DNA from: Bacillota bacterium
GTDB taxonomy: Bacteria; Bacillota; Clostridia; Acetivibrionales; DTU013
Assembly: GCA_023412665.1 (NCBI GenBank)
Contig: JAEZCA010000043.1
Span: forward strand, 1-64,000
Length of the DNA stretch: 64,000 bases
Reading direction: 5' to 3'
The notes under the pieces were generated by a model. It saw nothing but the letters and a program-made list of their open reading frames with translations, searched no databases and was not told the DNA's origin. Positions 1 to 8,456 of this stretch are shown piece by piece (within the stretch, counting starts at the first letter, position 1; each line of letters begins with the position of its first letter). The translations under genes and the position numbers were made by a program.

Positions 1-303
1 TGGGCACAGTTTGATTGATTTTATTGAGATAATTCAATGGCTAGGGTACATAAGGTGGTAATTATTGAGTTATGGAGACTCCTATATTGTATTATGCGCC
101 CAGATGATGCCTTTTTTGCACACCGCACTCGATATTGCAATCGGTACATCTACATTCACCAGTTATCACAATAAGCAAATTTACATGCACCCGGTACACA
201 TTTCAGCCTGATGCTAAATATAATGATACAAGATCAAATTGCGCCGACGTTTATCCATATGCTCTCCATATTAGCGGCGGCGATGAAGGACAGGTGTTTC
301 TTT
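1..303. other. Upstream region, no gene seen
   Basis: No convincing coding sequence is visible before the first peptidase gene. The DNA is AT-rich. A TATAAT hexamer at 219-224 could be the -10 box for the downstream gene, but no good -35 box lies 16-18 bases upstream, so I do not call a promoter. The annotation begins at the AAGGACAGGTG ribosome binding site at 286-296. Confidence 0.4.
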
Positions 304-1575
304 ATGCAGACTATTTCCCGTGGTTCAACAGGACCGGACGTAAGGGTGGTCCAAAGCCTTTTGAACAGGATCGGCTACAACGCCGGTTCTGTGGATGGGA
401 TTTTCGGCAGCAGAACCTACGAGGCTGTCACAGCTTTCCAGAGGAATAACGGACTCTCTGCCGATGGAATAGTAGGACCTGCGACCTGGTCGGTGCTTGA
501 CCGACTGCTGAGGGGATATGATACATATACCGTCAGGCCGGGCGATACCTTGTACAATATAGCACGCAGGTATTATACAACTGTAAACGCGATCATAACA
601 GCAAATCCGGGCATCGATCCTGACAGGCTATCTATCGGACAGCGCCTTACCGTTCCTTATGGCATTGACGTTGTGACACTTGATGTGGTACCGACCTACG
701 AGATTGTGCAAAGGCAGATACAAGGCCTGAAAGCAAGATACCCGTTCCTGGAAACAGGATCCATAGGCAGAAGCGTCATGGGCAGGGAGCTTTATTATGT
801 TAGGCTTGGAACAGGTGAGAGGGAAGTCTCCTACAATGCATCGCACCATGCCAATGAATATATTACGACCCCTGTTCTGATGAAATTCATAGAGAATTAT
901 GCCAGGGCATATTCGGAGGGCAGAAGCATACAGGGCTACAATATACAAAACTTGTTCAATCTAACCAGTATATATATGATACCTCTGGTCAATCCCGATG
1001 GCGTTGATCTGGTCAATTACTGGCCTGATTATGACGACCCTGCATTTGTCAATGCCGCCCGGCTGAACAGGACCGGTCTGCCACTGCCAAACGTATGGAA
1101 GGCCAATATCCGCGGTGTGGATCTGAATCTGAATTATCCCGCCGAATGGGAAAGAGAAAAGGAGGAAGAACTGGAACAGGGCATCACCAGCCCCGGCCCC
1201 AGGGATTACGGCGGGGAGGCTCCTCTTTCGGAGCCTGAATCCAGGGCGATGGTTGAATTTACCAGAGCTCACAGCTTCCGAATAGTGATTGCCTATCACA
1301 CACAGGGAGAGGTCATATACTGGCAGTTCCAGAATTACGCACCGCCTGTGGCGCTGACGATCGCAAACCAGTTTGCGGCAATTACAGGGTACGCGGTTGA
1401 AGCAGGCACCGCCGAGGCCGCCTATGCCGGTTATAAGGACTGGTTCTTGCAGGAGTTCCGTAGGCCGGGATACACCATTGAAGTTGGAAGAGGTGTAAAT
1501 CCGATATCCTTCGGCCAGCTGCCGGCCATCTATCGCGAAAATGAAGGAGTATTGCTTTTGGGAGCCGTCGTATAG
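304..1575 (+). CDS. PG-binding/LysM zinc carboxypeptidase, M14 family
   Basis: Predicted 423-residue peptidoglycan peptidase resembling gamma-D-glutamyl-diamino-acid endopeptidases. Order of parts: a peptidoglycan-binding repeat (about residues 5-65, with the VDGIFGS and ADGIVGPATW signatures), a LysM domain (about 75-118, with PGDTLYNIA) and an M14 catalytic domain (about 130 to the end). The zinc site is visible as HANE (His182, Glu185) plus a later His in AYHTQGE; NPDG and the catalytic Glu in TIEVG are also present. I chose the ATG at 304 because AAGGACAGGTG lies about eight bases upstream and it opens directly into the binding domain; an earlier in-frame ATG at 211 has no such site. No signal peptide follows either start, as in the Bacillus-type sporulation endopeptidase I, so it may act in the mother cell or forespore. 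This location is inference. Confidence 0.88.
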   Translation: MQTISRGSTGPDVRVVQSLLNRIGYNAGSVDGIFGSRTYEAVTAFQRNNGLSADGIVGPATWSVLDRLLRGYDTYTVRPGDTLYNIARRYYTTVNAIITANPGIDPDRLSIGQRLTVPYGIDVVTLDVVPTYEIVQRQIQGLKARYPFLETGSIGRSVMGRELYYVRLGTGEREVSYNASHHANEYITTPVLMKFIENYARAYSEGRSIQGYNIQNLFNLTSIYMIPLVNPDGVDLVNYWPDYDDPAFVNAARLNRTGLPLPNVWKANIRGVDLNLNYPAEWEREKEEELEQGITSPGPRDYGGEAPLSEPESRAMVEFTRAHSFRIVIAYHTQGEVIYWQFQNYAPPVALTIANQFAAITGYAVEAGTAEAAYAGYKDWFLQEFRRPGYTIEVGRGVNPISFGQLPAIYRENEGVLLLGAVV

Positions 1576-1608
1576 GCTCCCCTTTTAATGTCCGGCTGTT
1601 GCCCAGGA

Positions 1609-3339
1609 TTAATTATTTTTAAACTTCATCTGGGCGTTTTCTGCATACCGCTTTATTTTCAAGGTGGTGGTTTTGATAAAATCATTGTCTCTTATGGTGA
1701 AAGAGCTGATACGCTTATATAAAGGCATATCCTTGTTTGTATTTTTAACTGCATCGGAAATGATCCTTTTGATATCCTCAACCGACGGAGCATGTATCTT
1801 CAATTTTTCCTTTATTGCTTCGATATTAGGCAATATGTGGGCTTTTACAAAGGTTTCCCCCGATTTGCCGTCTTCGTAGCCGGTCACCATAGATTCAAGC
1901 ACATACGGGCTTCTGTTCAGATAGGTTTCAACCTCCTCGGGAAATATGTTTTTACCGTTTTTTGTTACAATTACGTTCTTCAGCCTGCCTGTAATGTAAT
2001 AAGCACCCGATTTGTCCTTTTTACCGAGATCACCGGTATGAAACCACCCATCCCTGAGGCACCTCGCAGTTGCCTCCTGATTTTTGTAATATCCAAGCAT
2101 GACATTGTCGCCTCTGGTTACAATTTCGCCTATTCCATTTTCATCGGCGTTCTCTATTTTAACCTCAACGCCTGGCAGCGGCAAGCCTACAGAGGCATTC
2201 CCATAGAAGCTGTCCCTTTCGCCGATCACAAGCGGTGAGCACTCTGTCAGTCCATAGCCCTGAAGCACCCTGATGCCGAATTTGTTCAACCCGCTGATGA
2301 CCTCCGGCGCTATCGCAGCGGCACCTGTAACGATGAGTCTGAGACGCCCGCCCAGGGTTTTGTGTATGCTGCCGAATAAAACATGCCCTGCCTCTATGCC
2401 AAAAAACCTCAATACTGATGAGATGACGAGCATAAACCTGACTATATGCTTTAACCCGGGCTTTTTGTTTATCTTGTCCCATATCTTTTTATACATGTTT
2501 TCCAGAAGAAGCGGTACTGTAACCAAAAGAGTGGGGCCGACCTCCGCCATGTTTTTCTGAATATGCTTCAATCCCTCGTTGAAGGCTATAGAAGCACCGT
2601 TGTATATCAAAGTGAGAAATCCTAAAGTGCACTCATAGGTGTGGTGCAGCGGCAGGATAGAAAGCGCTGTATCCTTGCTTTCGACATATACGGTCTGTGA
2701 AACGCCCATCACGTCTGCACATACATTTTTCTGGGAAAGCATGACGCCCTTTGCCAGGTCGGTAGTCCCTGAAGTGAAAATGAGAATGCTCATGGCTGTC
2801 TCATCGATAATGCGGCTATGCGGATCGAATTCACAATTCTCAAGCAGCTGCCTGCCCTTTGCAATGAGCTTCTTCAGAGACAGAACGCCGTCCGTGTCCT
2901 CGTCCAGATCCATACTGATGAAATATTCTACAGGACAGCCGGTATTCTTTATGGCCGAAATGTCTTTTGTGTATTTCCCGGAAAAAATAATGGCGTTGGA
3001 ATCGCTTCTTTCAAGAAGGTTTCTTTTTTCGTCTGCCGGCAGTTCCTTATCAAGGGGTACAACAACTCCGGTGTGACAGGTGACTGCGAGATAGGATGTG
3101 CACCACTCATACCTGTTTTCTCCCAGAACCGCGATAGACCCGCCTTCCAGCCCAAGTGAGCAAAGGCCGGCTCCAAGGGCATCCACATCTGACTTGAACT
3201 GGTTATATGTAATACTTCTGAAGCCTCCGCCTTCCCTGATCAAAAATGCAGCTTTATCCCCAAACAGACTCGAACTCTGTTCAAGCAGGTCCCTAAGATT
3301 ATGTATATGCCTTACATTATAAAGCGGCTTCGGTTTCAT
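1609..3339 (-). CDS. AMP-forming long-chain acyl-CoA synthetase
   Basis: A 576-residue member of the ANL adenylate-forming superfamily, most like FadD-type fatty acid-CoA ligases: it activates a carboxylate with ATP and transfers it to CoA. The AMP/P-loop motif FTSGTTDLAKG, the QGYGLTECSP motif and the C-terminal hinge and lysine region (TGRLKNVIVTKNGKN) are intact and length is normal. The start is the second of two close ATGs, because GGAGG sits eight bases before it and only two before the first. It ends near the convergent peptidase gene and has its own promoter region. That region contains a copy of the recurrent TTTGA..GAAGTGTTATAA motif about 115 bases upstream of the start. The exact acyl substrate cannot be read from sequence. 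Confidence 0.88.
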   Translation of the reverse strand: MKPKPLYNVRHIHNLRDLLEQSSSLFGDKAAFLIREGGGFRSITYNQFKSDVDALGAGLCSLGLEGGSIAVLGENRYEWCTSYLAVTCHTGVVVPLDKELPADEKRNLLERSDSNAIIFSGKYTKDISAIKNTGCPVEYFISMDLDEDTDGVLSLKKLIAKGRQLLENCEFDPHSRIIDETAMSILIFTSGTTDLAKGVMLSQKNVCADVMGVSQTVYVESKDTALSILPLHHTYECTLGFLTLIYNGASIAFNEGLKHIQKNMAEVGPTLLVTVPLLLENMYKKIWDKINKKPGLKHIVRFMLVISSVLRFFGIEAGHVLFGSIHKTLGGRLRLIVTGAAAIAPEVISGLNKFGIRVLQGYGLTECSPLVIGERDSFYGNASVGLPLPGVEVKIENADENGIGEIVTRGDNVMLGYYKNQEATARCLRDGWFHTGDLGKKDKSGAYYITGRLKNVIVTKNGKNIFPEEVETYLNRSPYVLESMVTGYEDGKSGETFVKAHILPNIEAIKEKLKIHAPSVEDIKRIISDAVKNTNKDMPLYKRISSFTIRDNDFIKTTTLKIKRYAENAQMKFKNN

Positions 3340-3452
3340 AGGCATTACCTCCGTTATAACGCATTGATATAATACTATAATATCATAATTATCGTAAACG
3401 TTAAAACGTATTTATACAAAAAAAATATTCCCAGAGGCCCATCATTTGCCTC

Positions 3453-3475
3453 GTTATAACACTTCACTCAAAGTA
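3453..3475 (-). promoter_or_regulatory. Copy of the recurrent TTTGA-N-GAAGTGTTATAA motif
   Basis: Read on the minus strand this 23-mer contains TTTGAGTGAAGTGTTATAAC, nearly the same as the motif at 8397-8417 and 52754-52774. It points toward the acyl-CoA ligase gene and its 3' half looks like an extended -10 box (TGTTATAA). The same short stretch is flanked by imperfect inverted ends, GCCTCGTTATAACACTTC at 3448-3465 and a related copy inverted at about 3511-3526, so it may instead be part of a small repeat. Confidence 0.45.
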
Positions 3476-3547
3476 AAATTTTCGATAGTAGAAAATCTTT
3501 CTTACCTCAGCAGTGTTTCAACGAGGCGGGAGATATGCTCGGAATCG

Positions 3548-4159
3548 TTATAGCTTTTGCACAACAACGGTAAAATCATTTTTCAAATAAGCCTCAATGA
3601 ATTCAGCCTTTGCAAGCCTGCCCGCAAGAGGAGCCAGTATATCTCTCACTTCATCCGGGTGGAAATAGAAGTATTTATCCTCCCTGTTGGGAGAGTCTAC
3701 ATGCAGAAGATTGAAAACCACAGCATCACTGGATATGTCCATGAAGAGCTCCAGCGCATTTTTCAGAAACTCCCTGTTATTGCCCAGATTCAGGTTGAAA
3801 ATGCCAGATGTATATACCACATCAAACGAATTGCTTCCGAAAATATTATTTTTAAAAATATCCATATACATAAAATTACCGGCAAGTTTTTTGCCTTTGG
3901 CGATAGCTATCATTTTCTCCAGTATGTCAATGCCCGTATAGTCGGCCTTTATACCCTTGCCGATCATATACTCCAGCAGGTTCCCGGTACCGCAGCCTAC
4001 GTCCAGCAGCTTTCTGCCCTCAAGGTCAACAGATGAAAGCAGCATGTCAAAACGCAGGTGCTGTGCTTCCTCGCTTTCCCATCCCAGTATGCCATACTCC
4101 GGCAGCTGCTTTGACATGTTATTGTCATAGTAAGTCTTAATTATGTCCAGCTTTTTCAT
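3548..4159 (-). CDS. SAM-dependent methyltransferase, class I
   Basis: A 203-residue Rossmann-fold methyltransferase. Motif I is clear as LLDVGCGTGNLLEYM (about residues 56-70), followed by an acidic motif II region (YTGIDILEKMI). No substrate-specific domain is visible, so the methyl acceptor is unknown. The ATG two codons after an in-frame GTG is chosen because GGAG lies eight bases before it. It is divergent from the LOG-family gene and stands alone between its neighbours, which gives no hint of pathway. Confidence 0.78.
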   Translation of the reverse strand: MKKLDIIKTYYDNNMSKQLPEYGILGWESEEAQHLRFDMLLSSVDLEGRKLLDVGCGTGNLLEYMIGKGIKADYTGIDILEKMIAIAKGKKLAGNFMYMDIFKNNIFGSNSFDVVYTSGIFNLNLGNNREFLKNALELFMDISSDAVVFNLLHVDSPNREDKYFYFHPDEVRDILAPLAGRLAKAEFIEAYLKNDFTVVVQKL

Positions 4160-4306
4160 TACCACCGCTCCGATCCGGTTTTGATTACATCATAGAACAA
4201 ACAACACCCGCGGTCAAGGAAATACAAATCACATTTTTTATTACGCTGATGCTTTATGTGGTATCATTATAGAAAGCTTGCGTATGATAAAAAATCGGAG
4301 GTTAGT

Positions 4307-4882
4307 ATGAACAAAGTAATATGTGTATATAGCTCATCAAGCAATTCAATTGACAATACCTATTTCGACCTGGCAGATAAGCTGGGCGAGGCTATAGCTT
4401 CTAAAAACGACATACTGCTCTTCGGAGGCGGCATGCGCGGCCTCATGGGCGCAACAGCCACAGCCGTGCACCGGTATAAGGGAAAGGTCATCGGTATCAT
4501 CCCCGAGGCCCTTAACCAAAAGGGCGTTGTTTATGAAACCTGTGACGAGCTGGTCGTCACAAAGGACATGCGGGAAAGGAAATCCATCATGGATGCCAGG
4601 TCCGATGCATTCATAGCATTGCCCGGCGGCTTCGGCACCCTGGAGGAGCTGCTCGAGATCATAACACTCAAGCAGCTGAAGTACCACAATAAGCCCATAG
4701 TCATTCTCAATGCAAACGGTTTTTATGATGCCCTTCTTCATCTGTTCGATACAGTCATAGATCAGCGTTTTGCAAAACAGGAATCAGCTCTGTTGTACCA
4801 TATATCGCCGGACGTAGCAGATGCGCTGGATTTCATCGATACCTACAAGCCAGTTGAATTCAAGGATAAATGGCTGACCTGA
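4307..4882 (+). CDS. LOG family protein (TIGR00730)
   Basis: A 191-residue protein of the lysine-decarboxylase-like LOG family, whose characterised members hydrolyse nucleoside 5'-monophosphates (cytokinin riboside phosphoribohydrolase type) to free base and ribose 5-phosphate. The family signature PGGFGTLEE is intact near residue 105, preceded by the conserved Arg in MRERKSIM and the N-terminal GGGMRGLMGA loop. The start follows CGGAGGT five bases upstream; the upstream in-frame ATG lacks a site. It ends one base from the convergent glycosidase gene. Physiological substrate in Clostridia is not established. Confidence 0.85.
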   Translation: MNKVICVYSSSSNSIDNTYFDLADKLGEAIASKNDILLFGGGMRGLMGATATAVHRYKGKVIGIIPEALNQKGVVYETCDELVVTKDMRERKSIMDARSDAFIALPGGFGTLEELLEIITLKQLKYHNKPIVILNANGFYDALLHLFDTVIDQRFAKQESALLYHISPDVADALDFIDTYKPVEFKDKWLT

Positions 4883-4883
4883 T

Positions 4884-6344
4884 TTACGCTCTGTAGTAAC
4901 CTGCTTCTGTAGGCTCGTATCTTATACGGAACTGTGGGAGCTTGTTTATCTGTGTATAGTAATTGTCAGCCCAATCTTCGCCCTGGGCCGGATCGTTGAC
5001 TCCGTCAGCAGGAGGCGCAAACAGCTTGAATATCAGCTCACATACACCCTTGACAGGATTTTCATAAAACGCCGGCATCAGGTCTATTTTCATGACTCCA
5101 GGTTTTTTATAAAACCACTTCCCATTAAATTCAAACACTGCATTAAGCTTCTCTTCCTCAAAGGTCACCTCACAAAAAACAGGCGACTTCTCAAGCCTGA
5201 CTGGCAGAGCAAGACCATCCGCATCTTCTGAGCCTCCCCATCTCAGCTTTGCCGGAAGCTCTGTCAATACTCCCATTTCCATAGATTGCAGAAAATACGG
5301 ATCATGGATTATCTCCTTGTATGCATCGAACAACGGCTGCTTTATCCCATTTGAGGAGCAGTTGGGATCTTCTATTTCAAGGCCCAGACGTCCCCTGTCC
5401 CTGAACTGATAGCATGTGATGCCTGACATCCAGTGTGCCTTTTCATCTCTGATCAGATAATACAGCTCCTTCATCATACTTGCCTGATCATACGGTCCTG
5501 TCACATCTCCGTCGGCATTGAGCTCCGATATGACGAACGGTTTTTTCTCACCGCCATTTTGCAGGCTAAAACGGTCATATGCAAATTTACAATACTCTAA
5601 TACGGTACCGGCACTCAGCCGCTTGTGCGTGGCACCACCGCGCTCTGCCACAGTGAAAGGCCATCCCCAGTTCAACGCCATGTAGTAATCGCCGGACCAT
5701 ATATCCGTCGATCTGACCGCATCTTTGAACTCCTTCTCATATTTCATCTCGGAAGCTCCGTGTCCATTGTCCTCACCAATACATAATATTGTTTTGATAT
5801 TTGGCGCTTCTTTTTTTATTATATTGTGAAAGCGTACAAAAAAATCCGCCACCTGCTGGTAGCTGTATCTCTTGTTGAAAGCAAACCAGCTGCCTGTCGC
5901 CTCGTGATTTATACGCAGCATTAGTCTGCCGTATGGCTTGAGCTCCCTTGCAAGCTGTATCAGATGATCATCCGGCACACCACAGTCTATGGTCAGCGTC
6001 AGTGTCACATCCTGCCCGTGCCGCCGTACATCTCTCATGGATTTGAAGGGTTCGTCCTCAGTGCTTCCGCCTGGCCCGCCCATGTATGGAAAATAATCGT
6101 CGTAAGGGTAATCCCAGGCAAAGGAGACGCCTTCATTATTGCCCGCCAGGCTTGCCCTTACAGGCCATCCCTTATCCAGCGGATAATAGCAGTACATCAG
6201 GTTTATGCTCCTGTGAGGCCTTCCAAGCCTGTCCATTATGTAATCCTGGCAGACATATTCGCCCCGTTCGCTGCCGTCTCCAAGGTCCACTGCACAGCAA
6301 GCAGGCCCCATATGCAGTTTGTACGCCTTCATCGCATCACTCAT
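4884..6344 (-). CDS. GH26-like (clan GH-A) glycoside hydrolase, cytoplasmic
   Basis: A 486-residue protein with a TIM-barrel pattern. RINHEATGSWFAFN (Glu148) matches the acid/base segment of GH26 beta-mannanases, and VISELNADG (Glu274) fits the nucleophile strand of clan GH-A. A C-terminal beta-rich region (about 365-486) follows. There is no signal peptide, so it would act on imported oligosaccharides, or it is a non-catalytic relative. The start is the ATG preceded by AGGAAG nine bases upstream; two earlier in-frame ATGs lie next to or inside a hairpin-rich repeat and lack a ribosome binding site. Family placement rests on two motifs, so GH5-like is an alternative. Confidence 0.6.
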   Translation of the reverse strand: MSDAMKAYKLHMGPACCAVDLGDGSERGEYVCQDYIMDRLGRPHRSINLMYCYYPLDKGWPVRASLAGNNEGVSFAWDYPYDDYFPYMGGPGGSTEDEPFKSMRDVRRHGQDVTLTLTIDCGVPDDHLIQLARELKPYGRLMLRINHEATGSWFAFNKRYSYQQVADFFVRFHNIIKKEAPNIKTILCIGEDNGHGASEMKYEKEFKDAVRSTDIWSGDYYMALNWGWPFTVAERGGATHKRLSAGTVLEYCKFAYDRFSLQNGGEKKPFVISELNADGDVTGPYDQASMMKELYYLIRDEKAHWMSGITCYQFRDRGRLGLEIEDPNCSSNGIKQPLFDAYKEIIHDPYFLQSMEMGVLTELPAKLRWGGSEDADGLALPVRLEKSPVFCEVTFEEEKLNAVFEFNGKWFYKKPGVMKIDLMPAFYENPVKGVCELIFKLFAPPADGVNDPAQGEDWADNYYTQINKLPQFRIRYEPTEAGYYRA

Positions 6345-6371
6345 CGTTCGTATCTTCCTTTCAATTTCCAT

Positions 6372-6483
6372 TGGGGGGCAAGCCCCCATACCCCCTCGCT
6401 GCGGGCGAAATGAATTCGCCCTGCGCTACACTCCGTGCGCCACGCCTAAACGTGGCGTTTGAACAACGACCCATCCGGGAGCC
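6372..6483. repeat. GC-rich three-hairpin intergenic element
   Basis: Three perfect short hairpins follow one another: GGGGGC/GCCCCC at 6374-6387, GGGCGAA/TTCGCCC at 6403-6421 and CGCCACG/CGTGGCG at 6438-6457. The segment is much richer in GC than its surroundings and noncoding in any plausible frame. It looks like a dispersed palindromic repeat of the kind found between genes, but no second copy is in this window. Confidence 0.5.
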
Positions 6484-6588
6484 CATATAATTAGAGCTTC
6501 TATTCCAGTCTTATGACTCAACAACATATTAGCAAGAATGCAAAAAAACAGCAAGAAAAATGTATGATAATACTGTGCATATAAAAAC

Positions 6589-6620
6589 AATGCACCCTGG
6601 CCGTTGCATCAGGGTGCATT
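6589..6620 (-). terminator. Rho-independent terminator after the SPFH gene
   Basis: An 11-bp perfect inverted repeat (AATGCACCCTG / CAGGGTGCATT) with a 10-base loop is followed on the minus strand by TGTTTTTAT. It lies 50 bases beyond the SPFH stop codon. Confidence 0.8.
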
Positions 6621-6670
6621 ATTCAATAACTCGCTATTCGGTATGATTTTGATCATTAAAATGCTTCAGC

Positions 6671-7681
6671 TTAGTTTGTTGAACCGGCTGCCGGATTGCT
6701 GCCGCTGCCTGCCGTATTACCTGACGGCTTGGATGCGGAGCCGGAAATATTGCCAGCTCCGGCTGCAGGCATCTGTATCAGCGGTATGGAATCTCCTCCG
6801 GCAACAACACTCGGGTATTGTCCGTCCCATCTGTCAATTGCTCTTTCCTGGTTCTGCAGCTCCTTGTACTTGAGCAGCTCTGGGGTAATGCTCTGCGTGA
6901 CCTTTTTGTTGAATTCTTCTACGCCTTCTCCCTCAAGGATCTTTGCCTGCTTCTCTGCCTCCGCCTCAAGTATCTTGGCCTGTTTGTCGGCTTCCGCCTT
7001 CTTTACCTGCTGCTGTGCTTCGAGCGCCTGCTTCTCCAGCGTGTATTGCTGGGTCTCCACCTGTTTCTCCGCTATCTGCTTCTGCTCGATAGCTTCTTTG
7101 TACTCAGGCCTGAAGTCAATGTTAACAAGCGAAACATTCTCAAGGATAATATCATTTGCCAGCAGCTGAGCTGCAACATCAGTATTTACATCGTTGGTGA
7201 TTTTCTCACGATTGTTGAGTATCTCTGCAACGTTGTACTTGCCCGTATGCGTCTTGATCGCATTGAGTGTGAGCGGAATAACCTTTTTATCTGCATAGTC
7301 CAGGCCTATAGTCTGGAATATTCGGGGCGCCTGTTCAGGTGATATGTGATATGTCACCACAGCAAGGATATATACATCCTGAAGGTCCTTGCTGGCTGCG
7401 GTTATCGGACTGTCCGCATTCGTCCATTCCACCTTCTGGGTCCTGGCTTCCATGGTCCTGACATTCTGTATAAACGGAAGCTTGAAATATACACCTTCTC
7501 TTCTAACTGTCTGAGAAACAGAACCCATGGTTACCGTGATTCCGACGTATCCCGCGGGCACTGATCCAATGGTCGACGTAACAATAATTATTGCTGCCAG
7601 TATTATTGCTCCCCATTTCAATATTCTGGCAATGGGTTTCACATTCGGGGTCGGATTTTTATTGATATTGATGACATCCAC
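6671..7681 (-). CDS. SPFH/band 7 (prohibitin-like) membrane protein
   Basis: A 336-residue stomatin/prohibitin/flotillin/HflK-type protein. One N-terminal membrane segment (about residues 24-45) precedes the SPFH domain (about 47-215), then a charged coiled coil rich in Glu-Lys-Ala with a near-duplicated AEADKQAKILE / AEAEKQAKILE unit (about 225-255). The C-terminus is Gly/Ser/Ala/Asn-rich. Such proteins form membrane rings that organise microdomains or regulate FtsH-like proteases. The ATG start is 14 bases from GGAGG, whereas in-frame TTG codons at 7690 and 7687 lie five and eight bases from it, so translation may begin at one of these TTGs. Confidence 0.82.
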   Translation of the reverse strand: MDVININKNPTPNVKPIARILKWGAIILAAIIIVTSTIGSVPAGYVGITVTMGSVSQTVRREGVYFKLPFIQNVRTMEARTQKVEWTNADSPITAASKDLQDVYILAVVTYHISPEQAPRIFQTIGLDYADKKVIPLTLNAIKTHTGKYNVAEILNNREKITNDVNTDVAAQLLANDIILENVSLVNIDFRPEYKEAIEQKQIAEKQVETQQYTLEKQALEAQQQVKKAEADKQAKILEAEAEKQAKILEGEGVEEFNKKVTQSITPELLKYKELQNQERAIDRWDGQYPSVVAGGDSIPLIQMPAAGAGNISGSASKPSGNTAGSGSNPAAGSTN

Positions 7682-7820
7682 AACAATAGTACCTCCAAAT
7701 CACATTTTGATTAATTTTTCTAATCATATTACGGATAAAGGAAGCAAAAAGTTTATTCATTTTATGTCAAATTTGAGCCACGAATGCAAACATAGTATGG
7801 CAATTATATCTTTTAAGTCT

Positions 7821-8354
7821 TCACCCTCTTCCGGTAAGTGTTTCGGGCTCTCCGTACTCCACACCGAATGTCTCGGCTGTCACCTTTTTCATCCGCTGTT
7901 CTTCACGAGGCCTGTCATTATAGTCACGCTTGACGCTGACGATCCTGTCGGCCTCCTCCATACCCTCGATCACTTTCCCGAAGGCAGCATACTGGCCGTC
8001 AAGATGAGGCGCCCGCTCTACCATTATAAAGAATTGAGACCCTGCGGAATCCGGTCTTGCGGACCTGGCCATGGAGAGGACACCTCTGTCATGCTTCAGC
8101 TGGTTGCCAAAGCCGTTGCCCGAAAACTCTCCCTTTATTGAATAGCCGGGCCCGCCCATTCCGGTGCCCTCAGGATCCCCGCCCTGTATCATGAAGCCCG
8201 GTATGACTCTGTGAAATATTACTCCGTCATAAAAACCTTTTTTGACCAGTGATAAAAAATTCCTGACCGTATTGGGCGCAATATCAGGATATAGCTCTGC
8301 TTTAATAATGCCTCCGTTTTCCATCTCGATCGTTACCTGCGGATTGTTTCCCAT
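7821..8354 (-). CDS. Cyclophilin-type peptidyl-prolyl isomerase
   Basis: A 177-residue single-domain cyclophilin that catalyses cis-trans isomerisation of proline bonds. The catalytic and binding core is intact: VIFHRVIPGFMIQGGDP (with the catalytic Arg in FHR), GSQFFIM and the HLDGQYAAFGKV segment. There is no signal peptide, so it is cytoplasmic. GAGGAG lies eight bases before the ATG. The gene is monocistronic, with a copy of the recurrent 21-bp promoter-orientation motif about 45 bases upstream. Confidence 0.92.
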   Translation of the reverse strand: MGNNPQVTIEMENGGIIKAELYPDIAPNTVRNFLSLVKKGFYDGVIFHRVIPGFMIQGGDPEGTGMGGPGYSIKGEFSGNGFGNQLKHDRGVLSMARSARPDSAGSQFFIMVERAPHLDGQYAAFGKVIEGMEEADRIVSVKRDYNDRPREEQRMKKVTAETFGVEYGEPETLTGRG

Positions 8355-8396
8355 CTTTTATCTCCTCTGCAAAAATTAATATTTTATTTGGTTTAT

Positions 8397-8417
8397 ATTA
8401 TAACACTTCGGTTCAAA
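8397..8417 (-). promoter_or_regulatory. Recurrent 21-bp motif, copy upstream of cyclophilin
   Basis: On the minus strand this reads TTTGAACCGAAGTGTTATAAT (shown in full, 21 bases), an exact match to 52754-52774. It ends in an extended -10-like TGTTATAAT about 45 bases before the gene start, so it may include the promoter. A normal -35 hexamer at 17-bp spacing is not present; the corresponding place is a T-run. Confidence 0.55.
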
Positions 8418-8456
8418 AAAAAATTCGTTTAGGGCGATTATTTGCCCACGACCTGC

